Both the position numbers and the translations under genes were made by a program. From contig JALUTQ010000040.1 of NCBI GenBank assembly GCA_032718865.1, forward strand, positions 1,116,001-1,180,000: a DNA stretch of 64,000 bases, read 5' to 3'. The number at the start of each line of letters is the position of its first letter. The stretch's first letter is position 1. The notes beneath the pieces are model-generated. The model worked only from the letters and a program-made list of their open reading frames with translations. It did no database searches and was not told the origin of the DNA. This DNA is from Tilletia caries (lineage: Eukaryota > Basidiomycota > Exobasidiomycetes > Tilletiales > Tilletiaceae). Below are positions 20,641 to 29,630 of the stretch, piece by piece.

Positions 20641-21120
20641 GTGAAGTTAACTGTTAACCCTCCCCCCTGAGGTAGAGTATGAACGCAAATACTAAAGTCT
20701 ATAGGATGCTCAGATCTCAGCCCAGCATGGCTACGCTATGCGAACACGATGGGTCGGTAGAAGAGAAGCTGCTTATGCTAGAAGATTATCGATGTATTAG
20801 AAGGCTAGGTACAAAGGGAAGTGAGGAAGAGAAAAGAGGTGACTGAAGGAATGGCGTGGAAAATGTGGAGGATGAAAGGATTGCTATGCGGAGGTGCCGG
20901 AAAAGGAAGAGTGGAAGATAAGAATAATAGATAAGATATCTGGCCATGTGGCGAAGCCACGTGTTGCCAGCACATACGCAGACTTAGGGTAGCTTCGCTA
21001 TCCTTCGTCTGTTTCGCCACACGGTTCTGACCGTACTACCGTAACTATCATTATCATTTTTATGTAACATGTTGAATGTGGATCAATGTCCTTTGTCCAT
21101 TGATTATTGATGAGAGAAAA
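20641..21120. other. No gene seen
   Basis: AT-rich spacer with no protein-like ORF. Confidence 0.3.
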
Positions 21121-21663
21121 ACTAAGGCTGTCCCCGGAGTAACGCGGAGGGCTCCGCCTCCGCACTTCCAAATTCTGCCGTAAAGTTGACTTTTTGAGGC
21201 GAGCTCCGCCTCCGCAGACTAAGACAGAGCTGGGAAAAACCAGCTGCACGTTCCGACGGAATTATACAAAAGTTGAAATCCCAGCTCCACGCTTTTTCTG
21301 TGCGGTTTCATATTGATCCTCCGTGCTCCGTGTATGCGGAGCTCGGAATTCCGTCGGAGCGCAGTGGTGGTATAAGTTACTCTCAGAATGACTCTGATAC
21401 AATCAGAGCTATACATTCACAGTCCGACATTGTTGCGGTATTGACTCCAGTGCTATTTTGAATTCTCAACGGAATATGATGCCTATTTATTTTGTGGAAT
21501 TCCGGCGGAGCGCACCCAAAATGAGGTCACGTGACCTCTACTTTCAACTATCGCGTGATCTCACAGCTCCGTCGGAATTCCGCGGAAATTCCGCCCGTAT
21601 TGTCACATTTGACATTATCATGACGACTCCGCGCTCCGCACTTTTGGCCAGTGGGCCCAGCAT
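21121..21663. repeat. CGGAG-rich non-autonomous element relic
   Basis: GCGGAG, CTCCGC and GGAATTCCG words in both orientations fill this stretch, resembling the inside of the 15887-16674 hAT element. Termini are not clear. Confidence 0.4.
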
Positions 21664-22049
21664 CAGTGTTGCTGATTGGGTACCCGCCCGAACGGGCACG
21701 CGCTCGGGTATGGGTATTGGGTAGGGAAATCCGGAAAATGACCCTAGTAGATCGGGTTCGGGTACGCTGTGGCGGAAAGGTTCGGGTTCGGACTTAAGGT
21801 CGGGTACCCGACCTACCCGAAGTCCCGAACTGCTCCGCTTGCTCAGATCGCAGTATCGCACTTTTCAAGTTTCCACATATCTTCTTCCATGATCAGTTCC
21901 CACGCAAAGATCATACCACTGCTATATCCACTTCTTTACATACTCTGTTCGTCTTCTCGCCTTCACCACACACTGCCAGTCTGATCTTGCTCTCAATCCC
22001 TCATTTTTGCTCCAGAACAGCCCCAAGCCCCCAATTACGGCCGTTCACG

Positions 22050-22623
22050 ATGGAGGTAGCTGCCATCCAGCTCTCAGCCGCGGACCGTACTATTGGGACT
22101 CCCATCGTCTTCGACGTCGACGACGACGCTTCCCCTCCCCGTGCAATTGTCAAGCGAACTGCTGCTTGGAGTGAGTTTAGAAAAACTTATAAAAGAGGCT
22201 TTTATTCTAATTTATTTTGGAAGGAGGAGCTGCGAGACGAGGAGAAGGTGCAGTGCGCGCACTGTGGACTGCGGAGAGGAGCTCGTGTACAAGGGAGGCA
22301 AGACTGGTGAGTATGCCTGATTCCTGTCTGCATCTGCCTACTTTCCTCTCTTACGCGTTTCTCTCACTGTCTCAGGGACTTCTTTCATGGGAGTTGGGAC
22401 GCCATCTGGAGACCTTCAAGAAAAAGATCAGGCTGGAGGTGGGACATCAGATCCTCTCGGTCGGCGTCATCAAGCTTCCCCACGCTGCCAAGCTCAGGAT
22501 ACACGGCATGATCGAGCGTTGGATGCTCCGCGACCAGCAGTCCCTCAGCGTCTTGGATCACCCGCCACCCGGACTTCAAGGCCCTACTCAAAATCCTTCA
22601 GCCTTACTCGGATTGCGTATTGC
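22050..22623 (+). pseudogene. hAT transposase, 5' part (BED-type finger region)
   Basis: From the ATG at 22050 (MEVAAIQLSAADR), a basic/aromatic segment (SEFRKTYKRGFYSNLFWKEE) leads to a CAHCG zinc-finger start and, after a frame change, ELVYKGGKTG. After a short intron it continues with HLETFKKKI, LPHAAKLRIHGMIERWMLRDQQ and, after another frame change, DFKALLKILQPYS. That order is typical of hAT transposases (BED finger, then a V-D-x-P-x-F-x-x-L-L helix). At least two frameshifts show it was dead before, or independently of, the Ty3 insertion that follows immediately at 22624. Confidence 0.7.
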
Positions 22624-23102
22624 TGTGCTGGGCGGCCCAAGCTCACGACCAGACTCCGTCCCAGACCCAGCTTCTAACCACCACTCTTAGTAGACTTCAG
22701 ACTCTCTAGACTCCAGACTCCCCAGACTCATTTCTGCCAGTTCGCTTTCCCGCGCTCGCGCCACGCGCTCGCCACGCGTCCTCTCTCTTCCTGCTCCCTC
22801 ATCATTGCGCAATGTCGTGCCACTTCTCTCTTCCCTGTCACGCTCCAATTCCCCCGCCTATAAAACGGCTCCTCCCCATTGTACCATAGTGAAATCGACA
22901 AGCTTTTCCACAGATCTCTCTACTAGTCGAAGACTCTAGTCTGACTATCGGCTCAGGGTCCGTAATCTCCTCCGCTGCGGACGCGTTGGAATTGCTGCAC
23001 CCCTTCGCCAAGAGGCTCTGTCGGTTAAGGTTCCACTTCATTTCATTAATTACTCCGCACCCGCATATACAGGTGAATCCTTTATCCAGCTGCACTAGCA
23101 TA
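22624..23102 (+). repeat. 5' LTR of the Ty3-type element
   Basis: 479 bp, beginning TGTGCTGGGC and ending CTAGCATA, so the ends are TG...TA rather than the usual TG...CA. TATAAAA at 22859-22865 is the promoter. The boundary is fixed by the target duplication on the left and by the primer-binding site starting at 23103. Confidence 0.95.
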
Positions 23103-23118
23103 TGGTGATGAGACCGGC
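23103..23118 (+). other. Primer-binding site, complementary to tRNA-Leu 3' end
   Basis: TGGTGATGAGA (23103-23113) is the reverse complement of the last 11 bases of the tRNA-Leu(AAG) at 37437-37531 once CCA is added (TCTCATCACCA); the twelfth base differs. It abuts the LTR with no gap, as expected for priming minus-strand DNA synthesis. Confidence 0.7.
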
Positions 23119-23120
23119 TC

Positions 23121-24920
23121 ATGGCTGACGCACCGAACGACGGACGTCGACCACCCACTGCCCCCCGCTCTCCTCTATACAGACACCCACACTCAAGATC
23201 CCCCTCCTCTTTCGACCATCCCACCACCCCATCTTCACTACCTCTCACTTCTTCTTCTCCTACTACCTTTGCCTCGCGCACCTTACATCAAGACACTCCC
23301 ACTCCTGCACCACGCGCGTCGCGCCCTCGCAACCGCCCTCGCCTTGCCATGTCGGGCCGGCAATCACCTCACCTCGGCGACCCCAGCGGATCATCCGACC
23401 CCATCCGATCGGCCTCCACCTCCTCTTCTTCCGCTGAGGCCCCTGCCGACAGCATCACCACCGCCCACGCCAACATTCTGTCCGAGGTCGGCGGCCTTCG
23501 GCGCTCAATCCAACGCCTCGACGGACGGATGGACACCGTGGTGGACAGGGTCGACAGGATGGAGACTTGGATCCCCAACGACGGGGGGGACACGTCCTCG
23601 GATCGACATCTCGACACCGGTTCCATTGCCGACACCGATCGGCACACCATCACTCGCCTCGACCCGGCCCTCACACCTGCGGCCGTCTCGTCTTCCATCC
23701 ATACGACTCGCGATCTTCCACCCCACCTCGCCGAGCACACCCCTCTTCAACCCTCTGCTGCCCACCAAGTTGTATCTGGTGGCCCCTTGTTCGAGCCAGC
23801 GACCTCTGAGCGCGCTGTGTCCGAGCCCGCTGCGTCGACATCCCGTCCTCCTCGACCGGACAAAGCCGCTGCCCGCTCGACTACTCCACACGCGTTCAAG
23901 CCGCCTCAAGTCCAGGCGTACCGCTCATTGAGCCCCAAGGAGAAGATGGCGATCCAGCGCCTGTCTGAGCTGCTCGGTGGCTCTGTCCGTCAGCTCCTCG
24001 ACGGCGACGTCGCATTAAACGGTCTGCTGGACGACTCCGGCACGGGATTGACAGAGCACCAATCTGCTCCGCCTCCTCCCGGCCCGGTCCAACCCATCCC
24101 GCCGGTCACCCCTCCTGACTCCCCAACCCACCCACGCACCTTGATTTGTCGGCAGGAATTCATCGGTACATTCGAGGGTCAGTCCATGGAGGTGGAGAAC
24201 TTCGTCAGCCAGATTCGGGACGTCTGGCGCTCCAACCGTCAGCCCGAGTGGGAACGCGCCGTCGTCCGCGCCCTTCCTATGGCGCTCAAGGGTGACGCCG
24301 CGGCGTGGCATCAGGGCCTCGACGACACCGAGGCCGACGCTCTCACCTCTGTCGACAAGTGGATCGCAGCCCTTCGCGAAGCCTTCCCGGTCAACGTCAT
24401 TCGGCTACGCGACGAGGCTCACAACCGAGCCTGGCGTCCCCATCACGAGTCGGCCAGCGCATACTTCCACCACAAACTGCGTCTTCTTCGGCAGGCCTGG
24501 GGATACGGCCAGTCCGATGAGCGACTTGTGTCGGACATCCGCTCCGGCTTCCCCTCGACGTTCCGCGTCATGCTGCGCATCCCGCAACGAGGTGCCACGC
24601 TGAAGGCCCTGCGTTTGCAGATCACCGAGTACGAACCGGAGTGGGAGGAGATGTACCCCGCTCCCTCTTCCAGAGCTCCAACGGCGGCTTCCGCCCACTC
24701 CGCTGCTCGAAACGGGCCGCCCAAGTCTACGGCACCTCCTTCTGGAACTGCCGCGGCCACGGCACGCTCCGCCTCGGCGCCGGCTCCGCCGGCTGCTGCC
24801 CATTCTTCTCCGACCAGTTCAACGGGTGCTTTCGGCCTTGCGGCCACCCTACGATCCTTCCCGCGTCACCCCGGCGGCAAATGGCAAGAAGAGGACCTAT
24901 CGGCGACCAGACACAAATGA
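23121..24920 (+). CDS. Gag polyprotein of the Ty3-type element
   Basis: A 599-residue frame starting at an ATG two bases after the primer-binding site. The first 330 residues are Pro/Ser/Thr-rich with a short coiled coil (GGLRRSIQRLDGRMDTVVDR). Residues about 345-515 form the capsid-like Retrotrans_gag domain: FIGTFEGQSMEVENFVSQI, then ALPMALKGDAAAWHQGL, and WIAALREAFP...AYFHHKLRLLRQAW. This protein packages the element RNA into cytoplasmic particles. A nucleocapsid-type Cys/His motif is not in this frame but in the overlapping +1 frame (24826-25089), so the complete Gag may need a frame change. Confidence 0.85.
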   Translation: MADAPNDGRRPPTAPRSPLYRHPHSRSPSSFDHPTTPSSLPLTSSSPTTFASRTLHQDTPTPAPRASRPRNRPRLAMSGRQSPHLGDPSGSSDPIRSASTSSSSAEAPADSITTAHANILSEVGGLRRSIQRLDGRMDTVVDRVDRMETWIPNDGGDTSSDRHLDTGSIADTDRHTITRLDPALTPAAVSSSIHTTRDLPPHLAEHTPLQPSAAHQVVSGGPLFEPATSERAVSEPAASTSRPPRPDKAAARSTTPHAFKPPQVQAYRSLSPKEKMAIQRLSELLGGSVRQLLDGDVALNGLLDDSGTGLTEHQSAPPPPGPVQPIPPVTPPDSPTHPRTLICRQEFIGTFEGQSMEVENFVSQIRDVWRSNRQPEWERAVVRALPMALKGDAAAWHQGLDDTEADALTSVDKWIAALREAFPVNVIRLRDEAHNRAWRPHHESASAYFHHKLRLLRQAWGYGQSDERLVSDIRSGFPSTFRVMLRIPQRGATLKALRLQITEYEPEWEEMYPAPSSRAPTAASAHSAARNGPPKSTAPPSGTAAATARSASAPAPPAAAHSSPTSSTGAFGLAATLRSFPRHPGGKWQEEDLSATRHK

Positions 24921-25089
24921 ACCGATGGAACTCAACCGACCTTGCGGCCGCTGCGGTCAAGATCATTTCAACTTCGAACATTACCATCTCAACGCTCCCC
25001 AGATCCGCATGCTGGAGGTCTGGCCCGGAGACGACGAGTACCCGGTAATCGAGGAGGAAGTGGTTCATGCGGAGGAGGATTTCTGCTAG
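24826..25089 (+). CDS. Zinc-knuckle-like ORF overlapping the gag end
   Basis: This frame is +1 relative to gag and overlaps its last 95 bases. It encodes RPCGRCGQDHFNFEH, a C-x2-C-x3-H-x4-H arrangement like a modified retroelement zinc knuckle, and then a very acidic tail (VIEEEVVHAEEDFC). It has no ATG of its own near the start, so it is more likely reached by ribosomal frameshifting or by splicing than translated independently. Its expected role is nucleic-acid binding by the nucleocapsid. Confidence 0.5.
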   Translation: MLSALRPPYDPSRVTPAANGKKRTYRRPDTNEPMELNRPCGRCGQDHFNFEHYHLNAPQIRMLEVWPGDDEYPVIEEEVVHAEEDFC

Positions 25090-25256
25090 TCCGCGACGAC
25101 TCTAAACTAGACCAAGCACCCGCGGCGATGCACAACATGCGGCCCCCTCCTCATCCTCCCGACAAGGACGAGGGTACCGCTGCTGCTCGACCCGACTCGG
25201 GTCCGGAGAAGAGTGTGATGGGAGGGACGACGACGCTGGTTTCTACACCCCCTTCC

Positions 25257-25336
25257 GTGAGTGGTTAGCTTCGGCTTTCCATGCTGCTCTGTCCCAAGAT
25301 CCATTCTCATGTTTCCATTCCTCTCTCTGCTTGTAG
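25257..25336 (+). other. Candidate intron between gag and pol
   Basis: A GTGAGTGG donor at 25257 and a CTGCTTGTAG acceptor ending at 25336 bracket 80 bases immediately before the pol frame, which is open from 25337 (ITHGSGLATAMSAS). Splicing could join upstream gag-region sequence to pol. The alternative is that pol starts at its own ATG at 25367. Confidence 0.4.
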
Positions 25337-25366
25337 ATTACACATGGGTCTGGCCTTGCGACCGCC

Positions 25367-27781
25367 ATGTCCGCATCAATGCACGATGATCTTCCCCTTG
25401 CACCTGATTCTGCTTGTCTGCACTTCGTGGACCGCGGGATCTTTCACGTCAAACGTGCCATGCCGGTGAATGATCACTCCCCGCCTCTCGTTGGAAAAAC
25501 ACGTCGCTTTGGGGACGTGATTGCTCTTCCTCCGACGGCGGCCACCGGTACTGGGACGGGCTACCGAAACCATGTCCCTCTCACTGTCCAAATTCGCATC
25601 AATGGCACCGACAGCCGTGCCCTCCCCTCCCTCCTCGACACCGGCGCTTCGTTATCAATAATCGACGCCGATCTCCTTCAAAGGTTGGGAGGAACACCAC
25701 AGGGCCAGCCCATGCGGGTCCAAGGCCTCGGGGACGCGAAGACACTCGGCTGGACGACGGTGTCCATCTTCGTTTACGGCTCGAATCTCGATGGTCGTCG
25801 GGTCCACCTCGAGTTCCGCCAGGACTTTCACGTCCTCCCACGTTTTGCACCCGGTATTTGCCTAGGGCAAGACTTCATTGCTTCGCACGACGTGTCCATC
25901 TCTCCAGCTCGCGGCCGGGGACGAATTGGCCATTACACTTTCCCCGTCACCGAGAGGATTGACGGGCCGTACGGCAAAGATGTCCAGCTCGTCACATCCG
26001 ACGATCTCGTCATCCCCTCCGGTTTCCAGGCTTGGGTTCCGGTCGGTGCTGCCTCCTTGGTTCCCGGGGTCGACTACGCTGTTGCTCCGCGTCTCTCAGT
26101 CTCGTCGGACGAGTCGGTTCGCCTCGCTGGCCCGACCGGGATGATAACGCATCGGCCTCGTGCTCACATCCTCCTCGGCAACTACGGCTCCGCCTCTGCT
26201 CACTTGCGCCGCGGTACCGTTGTCGCTGATGCTACGGCAGCGCTCGTTGGTGACGTCGCGGCTCCAACCGGAGAGCTTTTCTCTCTGACACCTGCCGCCA
26301 CCGCACCCGTGTCCTCTCCCGACGCGGTGGTCGATACCACGTTCGACGACGAGGATCCGGACCCTGGCGTCCCCCTCGACATCTTCGAGAGCACCGAGCC
26401 CGCCGGCAACTCGCTGGTGCAGGACTCTGCGACTGCTCTCGTTGACGATGCCTTCCGTATCGGGGTGGACTCATGCGGACAGCCTTCCCTTGCCGTCATT
26501 GAGCTCCTGCGCCGTCACAAGTCCGCCTTTGCTCTCGACGGCCGTCCGGGGCGCGTCGACGGTTTCGACATGGGCATTCAGCTCCGGCCCGACGTTCATC
26601 TCCGCCCCGAGGCGCCTTGCCGCGCCAGTCCGGCCAAAAGGGAGGCCATGGACGCGGCGATTGATCAGCTACTCGACTGGGACGTGATTGAGCCCTCTTC
26701 TAGCTCCGTCTCGTTCCCAGTCTTGATGGTCAAACAGTTGAACAAATGGCGTTTCTGCGTTGATTATCGGCAGCTCAATACCCACACGATTCCGGATCGC
26801 TACCCTCTCCCCACCATCGACGCCATCTTCCAGACCCTCGCCGGCAAGAAGTGGTTCTCGGCGTTGGACGCGATCCGGGGATATCACCAGCTCGGGGTCA
26901 AGAGCGAAGACCGGTGGAAAACGGCTTTCGTCTGCCACCGCGGGCTCTACCAATACAAGATGGTCCCCTTCGGCTTACGCAATGCGCCCGCCGTTTTTCA
27001 GCGCCTCATGGACCATATTCTGGGGCCCCTGCGCTGGAGCCAAGCTGTCATATACATCGACGACACGGTGATCGCCACCGATACGTTGGAGGGGCATCTC
27101 TCCGCCCTCGACACTCTCTTGTCCTCCGCTAGCAAGGTCGGGCTCAAATTTAGCCCCTCGAAGTGTACCTTCGCGATATCCTCTCTCGTCTTGCTCGGGA
27201 GGAAGGTGTCCGGCGCGGGCGTTGCCGTCTGGAAGGATCGTGCGGCCGCGGTTGCGGATTTGGCACGCCCCTCCACCTTGCACGACCTTTACCACGTCCT
27301 TGGCCTCTTTGGATACTATCGCGCTTTCGTCCATCGCTTCGCAGAGGTCGCCGCCCCGTTGACTCGGTTGTTACGTGGTTGGCGCTACGAAACTTCCGAC
27401 GGTCATTCAAGCTTGGTTAACACGGAGGGCAAAGCGGCGGTGGCATCGCGGGTTATGATTCCATGGGAGGCCGAACAACAAGCCAGTTTCGATCGTCTCA
27501 AAGCCGCGATCAGTCAGCCTCCCACTCTCGCACACCCTAACCCCGCCCACCCCTACAGACGCGAGCAAGGAGGCCTATGCTGCCATTCTTCATCAAGTTT
27601 GCATCGAGGACGAGGACGAACCCGCTCCCGACCCGGTTGGACCGGCGGCCGCCGGCTTGCACGCGCTGACGGTCCCTCTCCTTCCGCCGTCCATCGCTCG
27701 CTCTCGCTGGCGTGCCTGGCTGTCCACAGATCGCCTCTTCGGCCCCATCGTGCGGCGGCTGGAGGAGGACGCGGCCTCTGA
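25367..27781 (+). CDS. Pol, first part: protease and reverse transcriptase
   Basis: The frame is open from 25337; the first ATG is 25367. The aspartic protease has its active site in LLDTGASLSIID (residues about 86-97). Reverse transcriptase begins near residue 400 and shows all the expected motifs: WRFCVDYRQLN, WFSALDAIRGYHQ, TAFVCHRGLYQYKMVPFGLRNAP and the catalytic YIDD (near 27055), then the thumb FSPSKCTFA and LGLFGYYRAFVHRFA. The connection segment ends TLAHPNPAHPY at 27557. Beyond that the meaningful reading switches to the +1 frame (TDASKEAYAAIL), so the last part of this frame is not protein. Synthesis of element DNA takes place in cytoplasmic particles. Confidence 0.85.
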   Translation: MSASMHDDLPLAPDSACLHFVDRGIFHVKRAMPVNDHSPPLVGKTRRFGDVIALPPTAATGTGTGYRNHVPLTVQIRINGTDSRALPSLLDTGASLSIIDADLLQRLGGTPQGQPMRVQGLGDAKTLGWTTVSIFVYGSNLDGRRVHLEFRQDFHVLPRFAPGICLGQDFIASHDVSISPARGRGRIGHYTFPVTERIDGPYGKDVQLVTSDDLVIPSGFQAWVPVGAASLVPGVDYAVAPRLSVSSDESVRLAGPTGMITHRPRAHILLGNYGSASAHLRRGTVVADATAALVGDVAAPTGELFSLTPAATAPVSSPDAVVDTTFDDEDPDPGVPLDIFESTEPAGNSLVQDSATALVDDAFRIGVDSCGQPSLAVIELLRRHKSAFALDGRPGRVDGFDMGIQLRPDVHLRPEAPCRASPAKREAMDAAIDQLLDWDVIEPSSSSVSFPVLMVKQLNKWRFCVDYRQLNTHTIPDRYPLPTIDAIFQTLAGKKWFSALDAIRGYHQLGVKSEDRWKTAFVCHRGLYQYKMVPFGLRNAPAVFQRLMDHILGPLRWSQAVIYIDDTVIATDTLEGHLSALDTLLSSASKVGLKFSPSKCTFAISSLVLLGRKVSGAGVAVWKDRAAAVADLARPSTLHDLYHVLGLFGYYRAFVHRFAEVAAPLTRLLRGWRYETSDGHSSLVNTEGKAAVASRVMIPWEAEQQASFDRLKAAISQPPTLAHPNPAHPYRREQGGLCCHSSSSLHRGRGRTRSRPGWTGGRRLARADGPSPSAVHRSLSLACLAVHRSPLRPHRAAAGGGRGL

Positions 27782-29630
27782 GGAGGATTGGGTTTTGCGT
27801 GACGGGGTGCTGGTCCGCTGCGCGGATGATCGGCTCGCGTTGCCCGAGGCTGGACTCCCCGCCTTGCTGAAGACCGCCCATGACGATATTGGTCACTTCG
27901 GGTACCTGAAGTCCTTCCTGGCCGTTAGTCGGCACTTCTGGCGTCCCGGGTTGTCCACTTCTGTCCGTGCGTGGGTCAAACACTGCACAGTCTGCCAACA
28001 GACCAAGTCGGCTCCGAAGTGTGGTTCTTTGGATATCGATCAGGACGCTACCTCCCCGTTCGAACGCATCTCCGTCGACCTCATGTTCGGTCTGCCGTTG
28101 TCGCGTTCGGGTAACGATTCCGCGTTGGCCATTCTCGACACCTTCTCACGAATGGTCCTCCTCACGCCGTGCCATCACACCATCACCGCTGATGGCATTG
28201 CGGCTATTGTGAGCGATCGGGTTCTGCGGATGGGCTGGCGCCCTAAGCGGATTGTCAGTGACTCCGAGGCTCGCATGACTGGCTCTCGGATGTCTGCCTT
28301 GGCATCCTCCTTGGGCGCCGAACTTATCCCGTCGTCACGGTTCCACCAGCAGGCCAACGCGGTCGAGCGTTCGATCCAGACCGTCCAAAAGGTGCTCCAA
28401 GCCTTGTCGGTCGACTCCCGCGCTCACTGGGATCGGCGTGCCCTTCCCGCGGCAGAACTTGCGATCAACTCCTCGCCTTCCCTGACGACCGGCCAGCGCC
28501 CCTTCGACTTGGTCTTCATTGACCACCCGTCGATCATACACGCTGTGTTCGATGACGAGGAACACCTTGGTGTCGCGTCCTTCCCCGAGCGCCTTGCTGC
28601 TGCTTCCTCTCGTCTGGACGATGCTCGCGCCGCGATCTTCACTGCTCGGCAGGACCAGAAGCGCCGATACGATGCCCGACATGCCCCTCTGCCGACGCTG
28701 AAGCCCGGGGACCAGGTGTTCGTTCGGCTAAAGGACCGTCCTATTCCGCACACCATCGGCGACAAGATGGACGCGCGCAAGTTGGGGCCGTTCCCGGTCG
28801 AAGAGGTTCTCTCTCCTCACCGGATTCGTCTGCGCCTACCGGCGGACGTCACGGTCGACCCTGTCTTCAACGTCGAGCAGGTCGATCCGGTTCCATCCTC
28901 CCCGGACCCCTTCGCTCCACATCGCGCTCGGGCGCCGGATCTCGTTGTCAGTGCACGCGACGTTGATCCTCCTCTGTCTCCTGCTTCCGCTGTGTCAGCA
29001 CCCGAACGAGCGGTCCCCGGCCTAGACTTGTCGGCGTCGTCCAACCTTCCGTTCCCTGCGTCGCCGATCGAGTCTCGCGCTCGTCGTCCGCCCGCGCGTC
29101 TTGATGACTTCGTTCTCGGCACGATGCAGCCGCGATCTGAGGACCTCGCGGCCGCTCTTCGTGGCCCGTTGGCCCGTCCTCGCTCGATGGTGGTCAATGG
29201 CCGTCGCGTGCGTCTGGTTGAGCGGCCAGTTGCTTTCATTTCGCGCTTGACAGCTCCTGCCGAGAAGAAGCTGGTCGCCAGCGAGCTCGAACTCTCGTGC
29301 CTCGCCTGGGCGCACACGAAGTTTGCCCATTTGCTTGAGGGGGCCTCTGTCACCGTGGTGACCGAGCACTCTCCAATGGAGAAGATGTTACAGTCTCAGA
29401 ACGCTGTGCATTACGGTCCGACCATCTCGCGCTGCAGGGCCGTCCTCCTCCCCCACCTCACCAACCTCCGGTTTGTCTACCGTCCGGGGCCGCGTCACAA
29501 CAACGTCGATGCGCTCTCGAGACTGGTAACTGACCCGGGACGGTCAGCTTCCGGCGGTGGGGATGTGCTGGGCGGCCCAAGCTCACGACCAGACTCCGTC
29601 CCAGACCCAGCTTCTAACCACCACTCTTAG
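27540..29630 (+). CDS. Pol, second part: RNase H start, integrase, displaced RNase H remainder
   Basis: In the +1 frame, TDASKEAYAAILHQ (from 27555) is the first strand of RNase H with its catalytic Asp. The next sequence is not RNase H but the integrase: a His-Cys zinc finger (AHDDIGHFG...CTVCQQ), the core with Asp in ISVDLMFGLP, Asp in IVSDSEA and Glu in QQANAVERS, and a C-terminal SH3-like part (KPGDQVFVRLKDR). After a Pro/Ser-rich linker, from about 29215, the missing RNase H portion appears: RPVAFISRLTAPAEKK, ASELELSCLAW, VTVVTEHSPMEKML and YRPGPRHNNVDALSRL. The usual TDH is TEH here. The stop at 29628-29630 lies inside the 3' LTR. See the findings for this split. Confidence 0.85.
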   Translation, partial: TPPTPTDASKEAYAAILHQVCIEDEDEPAPDPVGPAAAGLHALTVPLLPPSIARSRWRAWLSTDRLFGPIVRRLEEDAASEEDWVLRDGVLVRCADDRLALPEAGLPALLKTAHDDIGHFGYLKSFLAVSRHFWRPGLSTSVRAWVKHCTVCQQTKSAPKCGSLDIDQDATSPFERISVDLMFGLPLSRSGNDSALAILDTFSRMVLLTPCHHTITADGIAAIVSDRVLRMGWRPKRIVSDSEARMTGSRMSALASSLGAELIPSSRFHQQANAVERSIQTVQKVLQALSVDSRAHWDRRALPAAELAINSSPSLTTGQRPFDLVFIDHPSIIHAVFDDEEHLGVASFPERLAAASSRLDDARAAIFTARQDQKRRYDARHAPLPTLKPGDQVFVRLKDRPIPHTIGDKMDARKLGPFPVEEVLSPHRIRLRLPADVTVDPVFNVEQVDPVPSSPDPFAPHRARAPDLVVSARDVDPPLSPASAVSAPERAVPGLDLSASSNLPFPASPIESRARRPPARLDDFVLGTMQPRSEDLAAALRGPLARPRSMVVNGRRVRLVERPVAFISRLTAPAEKKLVASELELSCLAWAHTKFAHLLEGASVTVVTEHSPMEKMLQSQNAVHYGPTISRCRAVLLPHLTNLRFVYRPGPRHNNVDALSRLVTDPGRSASGGGDVLGGPSSRPDSVPDPASNHHS

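Noticed and set aside
22838..23281. 147-codon minus-strand frame in the LTR, and its 87-codon twin in the other LTR
   Set aside because: It is duplicated only because the LTRs are identical; no protein-like features.
27416..27558. Intron joining RT to RNase H in the Ty3 element
   Set aside because: Branch and acceptor look good, but the putative intron would remove conserved RT connection sequence (IPWEAEQQASFDRLKAAI), so a frame shift or rearrangement scar is more likely.
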